This document shows, piece by piece, positions 18,363-25,949 of a stretch of DNA of 50,488 nucleotides; position 1 is the first letter of the stretch, and the number at the start of each line of letters is the position of its first letter. The notes under the pieces are model-generated. The model had not been told where the DNA came from. It made no database searches and saw only the letters and a program-made list of their open reading frames with translations. Location: assembly GCA_030432925.1 (NCBI GenBank), contig JAUILT010000009.1, positions 1 through 50,488 of the forward strand. Reading direction: 5' to 3'. Position numbers and translations under genes: made by a program. The DNA comes from Bdellovibrionia bacterium. GTDB taxonomy: Bacteria > Bdellovibrionota > Bdellovibrionia > Bdellovibrionales > UBA1609.

Positions 18363-18850
18363 TGGAATCAGATCTGTCTCAGTTGAATCATTTGCAGAAC
18401 TTTTTGGAAGATTCGATTCCTGCGGTCAGGGATTTGCGCTTTCAGTTGGACAAAGTTTCTGAAGCTGAGGTTGTGGCTCGGGCCCCACTGATTGAAAATT
18501 CCAACCATATGGGAACAGCTTTTGGTGGCTCCTTGTATTCTATTTTAGTTTTAACTAGTTACAGCTGGCTTTACTCCAAAGTCACCCAGGCGGGGCTGTC
18601 CTGTCAGATTGTCATCCAGGCGGGGCACATGGACTATATAAAGCCTGTGGATCGAACTATTGAAAGTCAGTGTTTGGCGCCCAATGAAAGTGAGTGGAAG
18701 CATTTCTTAAACACTTTAGAAAAAAAGAGTCGGGCCCGTCTGCACCTGACATCTCGTGTAGTGTCAGAGGAGCAAGTAGCTGCAACTTTATTGGGAACAT
18801 TTGTGGTATTTAAAAAAGGGGAGAATCATGGCGACAAAGAAGAGCGATAA
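18362..18850 (+). CDS. Hotdog-fold thioesterase (YiiD C-terminal type)
   Basis: A 162-residue protein like the thioesterase domain at the C-terminus of YiiD. Visible motifs are NSNHMGTAFGGSLYSILVLTSYSW, which forms the hotdog helix, and a following strand (IVIQAGHMDYIKPV). Substrate is probably an acyl-CoA or acyl-ACP. The ATG at 18362 shares one base with the stop of the heme lipoprotein; the end overlaps the next gene by 23 bases. Confidence 0.8.
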   Translation: MESDLSQLNHLQNFLEDSIPAVRDLRFQLDKVSEAEVVARAPLIENSNHMGTAFGGSLYSILVLTSYSWLYSKVTQAGLSCQIVIQAGHMDYIKPVDRTIESQCLAPNESEWKHFLNTLEKKSRARLHLTSRVVSEEQVAATLLGTFVVFKKGENHGDKEER

Positions 18851-19763
18851 TATCATTTGGACAGTAGACCCGTTTGGTGATCTGTCAGTCAGCGCCGGAC
18901 AGTCTGCCAAAGTAGCAGAAATGGTGGCTCGACAAACAGGTTCAGAGATAGAGCCGCTTTATGTTTTGAGTCCAGATGGTTTTAACTGGGCCGGAGACTT
19001 TTCAAACCAGTGGGTGAAAGAGATCCTGCCAAAGGTAAAAGATAAGATTGAATCCAAAATCCGACAGATAGGGATCAAACCTCTGTCTCCTACAATCCTT
19101 ATTCATAGAATGTTGAGCTTGACCGGAGACACCAAAAAAGTGATTGGCTACGCTCAACGCAGCGGTGCTCGTATGATTGTACTTTCTACCCATGCTCGAA
19201 AGGGTTTGAACCGATTTGTATTGGGCAGTTTTGCGGAGACAGCTATTCTCAACTCCAAAGTTCCCTTATTGATTGTCAACCCTAAATGCCAATTGCCGAA
19301 GAAACTGAGTAAGGCTTTGTTTGCCACAGATATGTCAAAGAGTTCGAAAAAAGGATTCAGAAAATTTTTGAAGAACACCAAAGGCTTGGTCAATACTGTA
19401 GTGATTTATCATAAGATGCCTGACCCGATTGAACCTGTGGTTCAGACTGGGGTGCAGCTGGCCGGAGGTGGTTGGGTGAGTATTCAGCAGTTTTTGAATA
19501 AAGAAAGTAAGCAGAAAAAAGTAGAATGTGACAAATTAGCCAAAGTGGCAAAAGGTATGGGCTTCAATGCTCAAGTCATTATTGATAAAACTCCAGGATT
19601 TGTTACAGATGCTATACTGGATCAGGCTCACGCTTCTAAAGTGGGAATGATTGCGATGGTTTCTAAAACAGGCCCTGTTTCTACTCTACTGATAGGGAGT
19701 GTGGGTCGACAAATGGCCCGGGTTTCTGACCTACCGGTTTATTTGTTTCACGAAGATGCCTGA
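18828..19763 (+). CDS. Universal stress protein with two UspA-like halves
   Basis: The ATG at 18828 follows GGGGAGA. The 311-residue protein has two tandem UspA-type units. The first ends in the ATP-binding style motif GLNRFVLGSFAETAILNSKVPLLIVNP, the second in LIGSVGRQMARVSDLPVYLF. It is cytosolic. Tandem Usps of this type are often involved in stress or energy sensing; its place between a thioesterase and a beta-CASP nuclease suggests a stress-response operon. Confidence 0.85.
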   Translation: MATKKSDNIIWTVDPFGDLSVSAGQSAKVAEMVARQTGSEIEPLYVLSPDGFNWAGDFSNQWVKEILPKVKDKIESKIRQIGIKPLSPTILIHRMLSLTGDTKKVIGYAQRSGARMIVLSTHARKGLNRFVLGSFAETAILNSKVPLLIVNPKCQLPKKLSKALFATDMSKSSKKGFRKFLKNTKGLVNTVVIYHKMPDPIEPVVQTGVQLAGGGWVSIQQFLNKESKQKKVECDKLAKVAKGMGFNAQVIIDKTPGFVTDAILDQAHASKVGMIAMVSKTGPVSTLLIGSVGRQMARVSDLPVYLFHEDA

Positions 19764-19765
19764 AT

Positions 19766-21178
19766 ATGAGTTGTAAAACTAAAGCCGTATTGAAATTTCT
19801 GGGAGCTGCAGAAACTGTCACAGGATCTCGAACGCTATTTCAAGTGGGATCCAAGAAGCTTCTGATAGACTGTGGCTTATTTCAGGGGCCTAAAGAGTTT
19901 CGTATCAAGAACTGGGATGACTTTCCGATGGACCCTAAAGAGATCGATGCGGTGATTCTGACCCATGCTCATATTGATCATTCTGGATACCTTCCCAAGT
20001 TGGTGCGCGAAGGTTTTCACGGGCCTATTTACTGTTCTCAAGGCACTGCCGACTTGTTAGAAATCATGCTGATGGATTCGGCTCACCTACAGGAAGAAGA
20101 TGCTCGCTTTGCTAATGAGACTCGACACTCCAAACACTTTCCGGCATTGCCCCTATATAACTCTTATGATGCTGTTAAAGCTCTGGAGTTACTGTGGCCG
20201 GTCCCTTCTGATAAATGGTTGCCGTTGGATGAGGAAGAGTCTGGTACTGCCTTTCAACTCATTCGCTCTGGGCATATATTGGGCTCTCGTTTTGTTCAGA
20301 TCCACTGGGATGATGGCAATGGGGGAAAGGTCATTACTTTTTCGGGAGACTTGGGTAATGGTCGCTCTCATATTATCAAGCAACCGGTTTCCTTGAAAGA
20401 ATCGGACTATTTGGTTATGGAAGCTACTTATGGAGATCGAGTTCAGCCCAAAGCAGATATATTGTCTGTTATGGAAAGAATCATCAACAGAGTTTGGAGT
20501 CGGCAAGGGGTTTTAGTCATTCCAGCATTTTCTGTGGGAAGAACTCAAGAGATTATCTGGTTGATCCGTCAACTGGAAGAAGAGGGGCGGATTCCTAAAG
20601 ACATTCCTGTCTGGTTGGATTCGCCCATGGCTCAAAATGCCACTGAAGTTTATATGAAACATGAAGAGGAGTTAAAGGAAGCCTTCAGGGGAGGAGAGCT
20701 ACAGCCGCCAATTTGCCCTCAACATTACAAAACAGTCAGTAGTGCTGATGAGTCCATGCTCTTGTGTATGGCTGATGACCCAGGGATTGTAATTTCTGCC
20801 GCAGGAATGCTGAGCGGGGGACGAGTTTTGCATCACCTTAAGGCCCGATTGCCTCATGAAAAAAATGCTGTTTTATTTGTGGGCTTTCAGGTGGAAGGGA
20901 CGAAAGGGCGTCTTCTCAAGCAGGGGTTGAGTAAAATTAGAATCCATCACAAAGAAATTGATGTGGAGGCGGAAATTCTGGCCGTTGAAAGTCTTTCTGC
21001 CCATGCAGATTCTGATGATATTTTAAGGTGGTGTTCAGAGTTTGAAAAAGCCCCTCAAAAAGTGTTTCTTAACCATGGGGAGCCAGGTCCTCTGGGGGCT
21101 CTTCAGTACCGACTTAAAACAGAATTGGATTGGGAGAGTGAAATTGCTGTGGAGGGAGTGGAGTATGAGCTCGTCTAA
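19766..21178 (+). CDS. Metallo-beta-lactamase/beta-CASP RNA-processing nuclease
   Basis: A 470-residue protein of the Ysh1/CPSF73-like bacterial family. The zinc motif THAHIDHSG (His67, His69, Asp71, His72) is followed by the beta-CASP parts: GDLGN, the ATYGDR block, an SPMAQNATEVY stretch, ISAAGMLSGGR and the late SAHAD and LNHGEP motifs. It likely cleaves RNA as an endo- or 5'-exonuclease. It starts 2 bases after the Usp stop and overlaps the following NTPase by 14 bases, so translation is coupled. Confidence 0.92.
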   Translation: MSCKTKAVLKFLGAAETVTGSRTLFQVGSKKLLIDCGLFQGPKEFRIKNWDDFPMDPKEIDAVILTHAHIDHSGYLPKLVREGFHGPIYCSQGTADLLEIMLMDSAHLQEEDARFANETRHSKHFPALPLYNSYDAVKALELLWPVPSDKWLPLDEEESGTAFQLIRSGHILGSRFVQIHWDDGNGGKVITFSGDLGNGRSHIIKQPVSLKESDYLVMEATYGDRVQPKADILSVMERIINRVWSRQGVLVIPAFSVGRTQEIIWLIRQLEEEGRIPKDIPVWLDSPMAQNATEVYMKHEEELKEAFRGGELQPPICPQHYKTVSSADESMLLCMADDPGIVISAAGMLSGGRVLHHLKARLPHEKNAVLFVGFQVEGTKGRLLKQGLSKIRIHHKEIDVEAEILAVESLSAHADSDDILRWCSEFEKAPQKVFLNHGEPGPLGALQYRLKTELDWESEIAVEGVEYELV

Positions 21179-21755
21179 GAAGGTGGTACTTACTGGAGGA
21201 CCATCTGCCGGAAAAACCACAATTGCCAATGCTATAGAACGAAGCTTTGTTGCTCAGACAATAAAGATTCCTGAAGCTGCTACTATTCTTTTTGGAGGGG
21301 GTTTTTTTCGATCAAAAAAACCTGTAGGTGTGGCTTTTCAGCAAAGAGCTATTTATCAAGTGCAGTCTTCTCACGAGGCTATCTATACCACTGAGTACCC
21401 TCATCGTGTATTTATTTGTGATCGAGGGACACTTGATGGTTTTGCCTATTGGCCTGAGGGTGAGGGGGACTTTTTTAAGGACAATAACACAACCCTCGAA
21501 AAGGAATTGGCCCGTTATGACCTAGTGATTCACTTGGACTCAGCCAATGGCAATAACTACGATTTCACCAATGCCATCAGAACGGAATCTCCGGAGCAGG
21601 CTTTGGTTATCAATAATAAAGTCAAGCAGGTTTGGAAGGATCACCCGAATAGAAAAATCATTCCGGCGGATGAATCTTTTTCAGTTAAAGTGGCTCAGGT
21701 TTTAGATATTGTGGGCCGTTTTGTAAGTGTTCATACCCAAAGACCCCTTCAGTGA
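21165..21755 (+). CDS. Small P-loop NTPase (AAA_28-like)
   Basis: 196 residues, start at ATG 21165 (GGAGTGGAG upstream), overlapping the nuclease gene. Walker A is GGPSAGKT at 11-18; later motifs are FICDRGTLDG and LVIHLDSANG. It resembles AAA_28-type ATPases or small nucleotide/metabolite kinases whose substrate is not defined. Last gene of the operon that begins at 17148. No helicase or transport motifs are seen. Confidence 0.82.
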   Translation: MSSSKKVVLTGGPSAGKTTIANAIERSFVAQTIKIPEAATILFGGGFFRSKKPVGVAFQQRAIYQVQSSHEAIYTTEYPHRVFICDRGTLDGFAYWPEGEGDFFKDNNTTLEKELARYDLVIHLDSANGNNYDFTNAIRTESPEQALVINNKVKQVWKDHPNRKIIPADESFSVKVAQVLDIVGRFVSVHTQRPLQ

Positions 21756-21763
21756 TGAGGGGG
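21744..21763. terminator. Hairpin at a convergent gene end
   Basis: CCCCTTCA (21744-21751) pairs with TGAGGGGG (21756-21763) across a GTGA loop, overlapping the stop of the NTPase gene. It could end transcription on both strands, but a T-tract is lacking. Confidence 0.35.
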
Positions 21764-21778
21764 AGGGGTACGTATCTG

Positions 21779-23170
21779 CTAGTACAAATCTTGTGGTATA
21801 TGAAAGCTAGGATAATGAGTTGAGTACTGTGTGTTTTTTGCTCTTTGTTCTACAGCGGCTCGAGAGTCATAACCTCTTTGGTGAATATTGGTAATAACAC
21901 CACCAGAGCTGTTTTTATTACGAGCTTTTTGTGGTGCTCTCGTTAATTTTTCTAGAACCACCTTTTTATTAGCATAAGGAAAGAAAGCTTTGTAAATGCC
22001 GACTCCAGCAGCAAATAAAGCTGCCGAGTTGGAACTCCCACGAAACTCTTTGTTGTTTTCATTAAGAACAACCTTTGAAGGAGTCACAACATCAGGTTTT
22101 CCCAGCTTCTTGGATTGAGAACTTAGCTCAGAGTCAGACGCTCCGACTGTAATCACGCGTGCATTATCTGCAGGGTTTAGAAGAGATTCCTCAGATTGAC
22201 CTGAAGGAATATTAATTAGAGCACCATCAATGGATATTCGGAGATGGTCTGTTTCTGAAAAGTTCAAACTTCTATTTTTAACCTTTAAAAAGTAGGTTCC
22301 CTTTTCGAGAGTGGCTCGAATGGACTCTCTAGGGTACTGGGACTGACCGGTATCTCCTTCGGCCCCAAAGTCTATCACCTGGTCTAGAGTAGACTTTTCA
22401 ATAAGATTTAACAGGTCATCATAGAGGACAAAATCAAGGTCTTTTTCCGTACCTATACCCTCTTTATTTTTAAAGTCATTCCAGGAGAGGGTTGCATTGA
22501 GTACGCAGGTATTGCCCTGACTCACTCCCGGGCGGCACTCAACAATCAGAGAGTTATTGCTATCTGGGAGTTTCACCCAATTATCATCAGTTGTTGTGAT
22601 TTTGGCTTGATAGGTTCTTTGAGCAAAGTTTCCGGCGGCATTGATCCAAATCACGCCATGCTCTATGGCCCGGTTGACCTCATTGTTGATAAAGCCCTGC
22701 CCATCCCAGTTACCACCAATTTCCCAGACTTCTGAGTAGAGGACAATGTCAATGTCTCTTAGTATGAGGTCGTCAATGGCGGCTTGAAAATTTGAAAAGC
22801 CAAAAACATTATAAAGGTGAAGTTCTTCAGGATAGAATCGCTGATCCTTACCCATATTGGTGAGAGCCTGAAACAGAATCTCAGACATGATCCTACCGTG
22901 ATCTGTGGGGTTTTCTGGCGTGTTGACTCCTGGATGATAAATTAGATTTTTAGGCAGTGATCGGCCTCTGGCCTGTTCTAGGCCAGCAAACCCTTTATCT
23001 AGGACAGCAATTTTTATTCGTTCTAGCTTTTCAGGCTGAGGGCGATTATGGACAGCTGAAAAACCAAGTGTCTCCAGGGTTAAAGAAAAGTCTTTGAAAG
23101 GGACCTGTGTTTGTGACCAGGCGGTGACAGGCAATAAAAAACAAAGAATCAAAACCCTGAAGACAGTCAC
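21779..23170 (-). CDS. Divergent secreted subtilisin-like protein
   Basis: A 463-residue protein with signal peptide (MTVFRVLILCFLLPVTAWSQ). It keeps the order of a subtilase: Asp58 in IAVLDKGF, His91 in TDHGRIMSEIL, Asn in NAAGNF (near 177-181) and Ser380 in RGSSNSAALFAAG. Each motif departs from the classical form (DTG is DKG, HGT is HGR, GTS is GSS), so activity may be altered. An insert of about 150 residues with Asp-rich strands resembles a pre-peptidase C-terminal type domain. The GTG start at 23170 directly abuts the TAA of the Tyr-rich gene, indicating co-translation. Confidence 0.8.
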   Translation of the reverse strand: MTVFRVLILCFLLPVTAWSQTQVPFKDFSLTLETLGFSAVHNRPQPEKLERIKIAVLDKGFAGLEQARGRSLPKNLIYHPGVNTPENPTDHGRIMSEILFQALTNMGKDQRFYPEELHLYNVFGFSNFQAAIDDLILRDIDIVLYSEVWEIGGNWDGQGFINNEVNRAIEHGVIWINAAGNFAQRTYQAKITTTDDNWVKLPDSNNSLIVECRPGVSQGNTCVLNATLSWNDFKNKEGIGTEKDLDFVLYDDLLNLIEKSTLDQVIDFGAEGDTGQSQYPRESIRATLEKGTYFLKVKNRSLNFSETDHLRISIDGALINIPSGQSEESLLNPADNARVITVGASDSELSSQSKKLGKPDVVTPSKVVLNENNKEFRGSSNSAALFAAGVGIYKAFFPYANKKVVLEKLTRAPQKARNKNSSGGVITNIHQRGYDSRAAVEQRAKNTQYSTHYPSFHIPQDLY

Positions 23171-23602
23171 TTAGTACCACCGATAGCAATAGTAGCTATA
23201 TCGTCGGTTGTAAGAGTAATAATTGTAGTAAGGAGCGTAGCTGTATCCATACCTGTAGTAATAGGGGTACCTATACCCATATCCGTATCCATACCGGATG
23301 GGGGCACGGTAATAATAAAAGTACCAGCTAGATGTTCCAGCTTCCTCATCCAGTTCATTTTGAATTTTATTACTGGGAAGTGGTTGGTATTCAAAATTAG
23401 CCGATACAGATTCAATTTCTGCATCCGAAAAGGTTTGCTCAGTCTCAAAGACTGCAACTTCATCTGTTTGCTGGTCGACTCTCAGAATGACAGTTCCGGC
23501 ATAGTTGGCACCCTCTTGATTCGCCATGTCTCTGTCCAACTCAGACCCAATGGCTCCCCAAGACATCAAATATAATGCTGATAAGAAAAATATAGATTTC
23601 AT
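23171..23602 (-). CDS. Small secreted tyrosine-rich protein
   Basis: 143 residues with a signal peptide (MKSIFFLSALYLMSWGAIGS). The middle is acidic; the last 45 residues are extremely Tyr-rich, with RYGYGYGYRYPYYYRYGYSY and YYNYYSYNRRYSYYCYRWY. Such tails occur in surface-coating or adhesive low-complexity proteins, but no function can be assigned. It is transcribed with the divergent subtilase, whose start codon touches its stop; the partner may process or export-couple it. Confidence 0.78.
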   Translation of the reverse strand: MKSIFFLSALYLMSWGAIGSELDRDMANQEGANYAGTVILRVDQQTDEVAVFETEQTFSDAEIESVSANFEYQPLPSNKIQNELDEEAGTSSWYFYYYRAPIRYGYGYGYRYPYYYRYGYSYAPYYNYYSYNRRYSYYCYRWY

Positions 23603-23734
23603 TTTCTACTCCCTTCGATGGGTATCGAGATACGAAACTTAAGGACTCATGTCACGCTGCATTTTTAAGGAGGTTGTCACTGTGAAAATACTATAGAGAT
23701 CTTTATGCATAGAGTCATTCTGTCTGGGGTGGGA

Positions 23735-25195
23735 TTACTGTCTTGGTCCAACCACAGAAAGCTCTTGCTGCTGAGTCTTCTTACTTTGGGGTGAAGAGAT
23801 ATCTCTGGCTAGCAGCGGAATTTTTGCAGAGCCTAGGGCCCCGGTGAGTTGTCTCTCAAACTGTACAAAGATGTGAAAATTCACAGTTTTTCCAGGCTCT
23901 ACAAGAACTGGATTCATGGGAGACACCAAGTTGACTCTATATTGTTTTAAAAAAGTTTCTGGGATTTCAAATTGAAGTTCCATCGGGTGGAACTCTTGAT
24001 TGCGGATGGAGACTTTGTAGTGATTCAAAATAGCTTCTGCACCATCTTTAAAGGTAGACACCTTAAAGGGTGTTTCAAGGGCGCGAACAAATGACAGATA
24101 AAAGCTTTGTCGACGACTTACCCGGTATCCAAGGCCACCAATAAATAGAACCAAAAGCAATGAGTAAATAATCACCCTTGGGCGTAGAAACTGACTGGCT
24201 TTACCTGCGAGTTGGTTTTCTGTTACGTAGCGAATAAGACCTTTGGGTTTTTTGGTTTTTACCATGACTTCATCACAGGCATCGATACAGGCTGTACAGG
24301 CAATGCACTCCATCTGCATTCCGTTGCGAATATCTATTCCTGTTGGGCAAACTGCAACACATTTACGACAGTCAATACAGTCCCCTTGCGAGGCTTTATC
24401 TTGGGCAACACCTCGACGGGGTTCACCTCGGGCGACATCATAGGAGACGGTGAGGGAGTCATGGTCCATCAGTACCGATTGAAATCGGCCGTATGGGCAC
24501 ATGACAATACAGAATTGCTCACGAAACCAGCCAAAATCAAAGAGTACAATTCCTGTCGTGAACACGATAATCAAAAAGGGTATCCAGTTTTCTTTAGGAG
24601 AGCCTTGTATCATTTCCAGCAGTTTTTCTGTTCCTACAAAGTAGGCCAAAAAGCTGTGGGTAATAATTAATGAGGCACTCAGATACAGGATCCACTTTAA
24701 AGTCTTCTTAAAAGCTTTTTCAAAGGAGAGTTCACTTTCGTTGAGGCGTCGGCGTTTGATATGATGGCCTTCCACCATCTCTTCAATTTTACGAAAGATG
24801 GTCTCAATAAAAACAGTTTGTGGGCAGGCCCAGCCACACCATGCTCGTCCCCAAATGGCTGTCACCCAAGCAAGGCCTATGGTTAACGTGGCAAGAACAA
24901 AAAAGATCAATGGGCTATCGTGGGCCCAAAAGGTAAGGCCAAAGAGGGCAAACTGCCGATCAGGAATATTAATGAGAACGGCTTGGTGTCCTCCCACTTT
25001 TATCCATGGCAGCACCAGAAAAATCACCATGAGTATAAAGTGAAGTATGCGTCTGCGGTTATGCCACAGTCCACGCACTTTGGCTGGATAAATAAAAATA
25101 CGATCACCCCACTGATCAAGTGAAGCCAGAGATTCTTCGGGCAGGTTCTGTGGCAGTCGGCGCTCTTTCAGGCGGTCATCATCATTATTGCTCAT
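23735..25195 (-). CDS. ccoG: Cytochrome cbb3 oxidase assembly protein CcoG
   Basis: CcoG (RdxA/FixG) is a membrane ferredoxin-like protein linked to copper handling in cbb3 assembly. The 486-residue sequence has several membrane helices, a GRAWCGWACPQTVF motif, two [4Fe-4S] motifs (CIDCRKCVAVCP and CIACTACIDACD) and a C-terminal Ig-like periplasmic domain. Its ATG overlaps the stop of ccoP (ATGA), so it is the last gene of the cco operon. Confidence 0.95.
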   Translation of the reverse strand: MSNNDDDRLKERRLPQNLPEESLASLDQWGDRIFIYPAKVRGLWHNRRRILHFILMVIFLVLPWIKVGGHQAVLINIPDRQFALFGLTFWAHDSPLIFFVLATLTIGLAWVTAIWGRAWCGWACPQTVFIETIFRKIEEMVEGHHIKRRRLNESELSFEKAFKKTLKWILYLSASLIITHSFLAYFVGTEKLLEMIQGSPKENWIPFLIIVFTTGIVLFDFGWFREQFCIVMCPYGRFQSVLMDHDSLTVSYDVARGEPRRGVAQDKASQGDCIDCRKCVAVCPTGIDIRNGMQMECIACTACIDACDEVMVKTKKPKGLIRYVTENQLAGKASQFLRPRVIIYSLLLVLFIGGLGYRVSRRQSFYLSFVRALETPFKVSTFKDGAEAILNHYKVSIRNQEFHPMELQFEIPETFLKQYRVNLVSPMNPVLVEPGKTVNFHIFVQFERQLTGALGSAKIPLLARDISSPQSKKTQQQELSVVGPRQ

Positions 25196-25776
25196 TCGTA
25201 AAGAGTTCCTTCAGCACCTTTGGCATTGGGAGGGTTGGAGCCTTGAAGAGAGTGAATGTAAGCGGCTACGTTTTTGATCAGATTATCAGGGATGAGTCCC
25301 TTCCATGCAGGCATTCCCTTCTCGACAACTCCATGAACTACAATTTTATGCATTCCTACCAATGTCCCATCGGTGTTCTTCCAGTACTTGTCAGTCAGGT
25401 TAGGGCCAATCAGCCCTTCACCGGCATTTCCATGGCAGGCTGCACATTTGGCCATGTACTCAGCCTGCCCTTTTGTCACTGCGTCAGAGTTCTGAACGAG
25501 AGCAGCTAAGGCTTCTTCAGTTACCTGTGGAGCATCTGCTGCAGCTTTGTTTCTAAGGCTTTCGATTTGAGCCATGTCTTTTTCTAACTCTTGGGAGAGG
25601 GTTGGCCCAGCTCCACTGAGATCATAATGGATCCAATAAATAATTCCAAAAATGATGGTTATAAAAAATGTTGTTAGCCACCAGCCGGGGAGCGGGTAGT
25701 CCAGTTCTCGAATGCCATCATATTCGTGGTTGAGCAAAAGGGGATCGCTAGGTGTGGTTTTATTATCGTCATTCAT
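25192..25776 (-). CDS. ccoP: cbb3 oxidase subunit CcoP, short mono-heme form
   Basis: CcoP passes electrons to the CcoN-CcoO core. The 194-residue protein has an N-terminal membrane helix (WWLTTFFITIIFGIIYWIHYD) and one cytochrome c domain with CAACH. Classical CcoP has two heme-c domains and about 300 residues, so this is a short one-heme version. Its ATG overlaps the ccoQ stop (ATGA) and its stop overlaps ccoG. Confidence 0.92.
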   Translation of the reverse strand: MNDDNKTTPSDPLLLNHEYDGIRELDYPLPGWWLTTFFITIIFGIIYWIHYDLSGAGPTLSQELEKDMAQIESLRNKAAADAPQVTEEALAALVQNSDAVTKGQAEYMAKCAACHGNAGEGLIGPNLTDKYWKNTDGTLVGMHKIVVHGVVEKGMPAWKGLIPDNLIKNVAAYIHSLQGSNPPNAKGAEGTLYE

Positions 25777-25949
25777 GATTCCACCTCGTTGTCAGAGTTC
25801 AAGGGCATGCGAGCCATTTGGTCAAAAAACTTTTTATTGTGTTTGTTATAGGCAAAGTAAATAAAACCTATGAAAGTCAGCATAAATAGGATCATTGCAA
25901 AACTGCTGAGGTCTCCATATTGAAATGCGGAGAGGGCTTCTTGTTTCAT
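25773..25949 (-). CDS. ccoQ: cbb3 oxidase small subunit CcoQ
   Basis: A 58-residue gene between ccoNO and ccoP. It begins MKQEALSAFQYG, has one membrane helix (FAMILFMLTFIGFIYFAY) followed by NKHNKKFFDQMA, the basic/aromatic tail expected for CcoQ, which stabilises the oxidase complex. ATG 25949 shares one base with the ccoNO stop (TAATG); its TGA overlaps the ccoP start. Confidence 0.88.
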   Translation of the reverse strand: MKQEALSAFQYGDLSSFAMILFMLTFIGFIYFAYNKHNKKFFDQMARMPLNSDNEVES

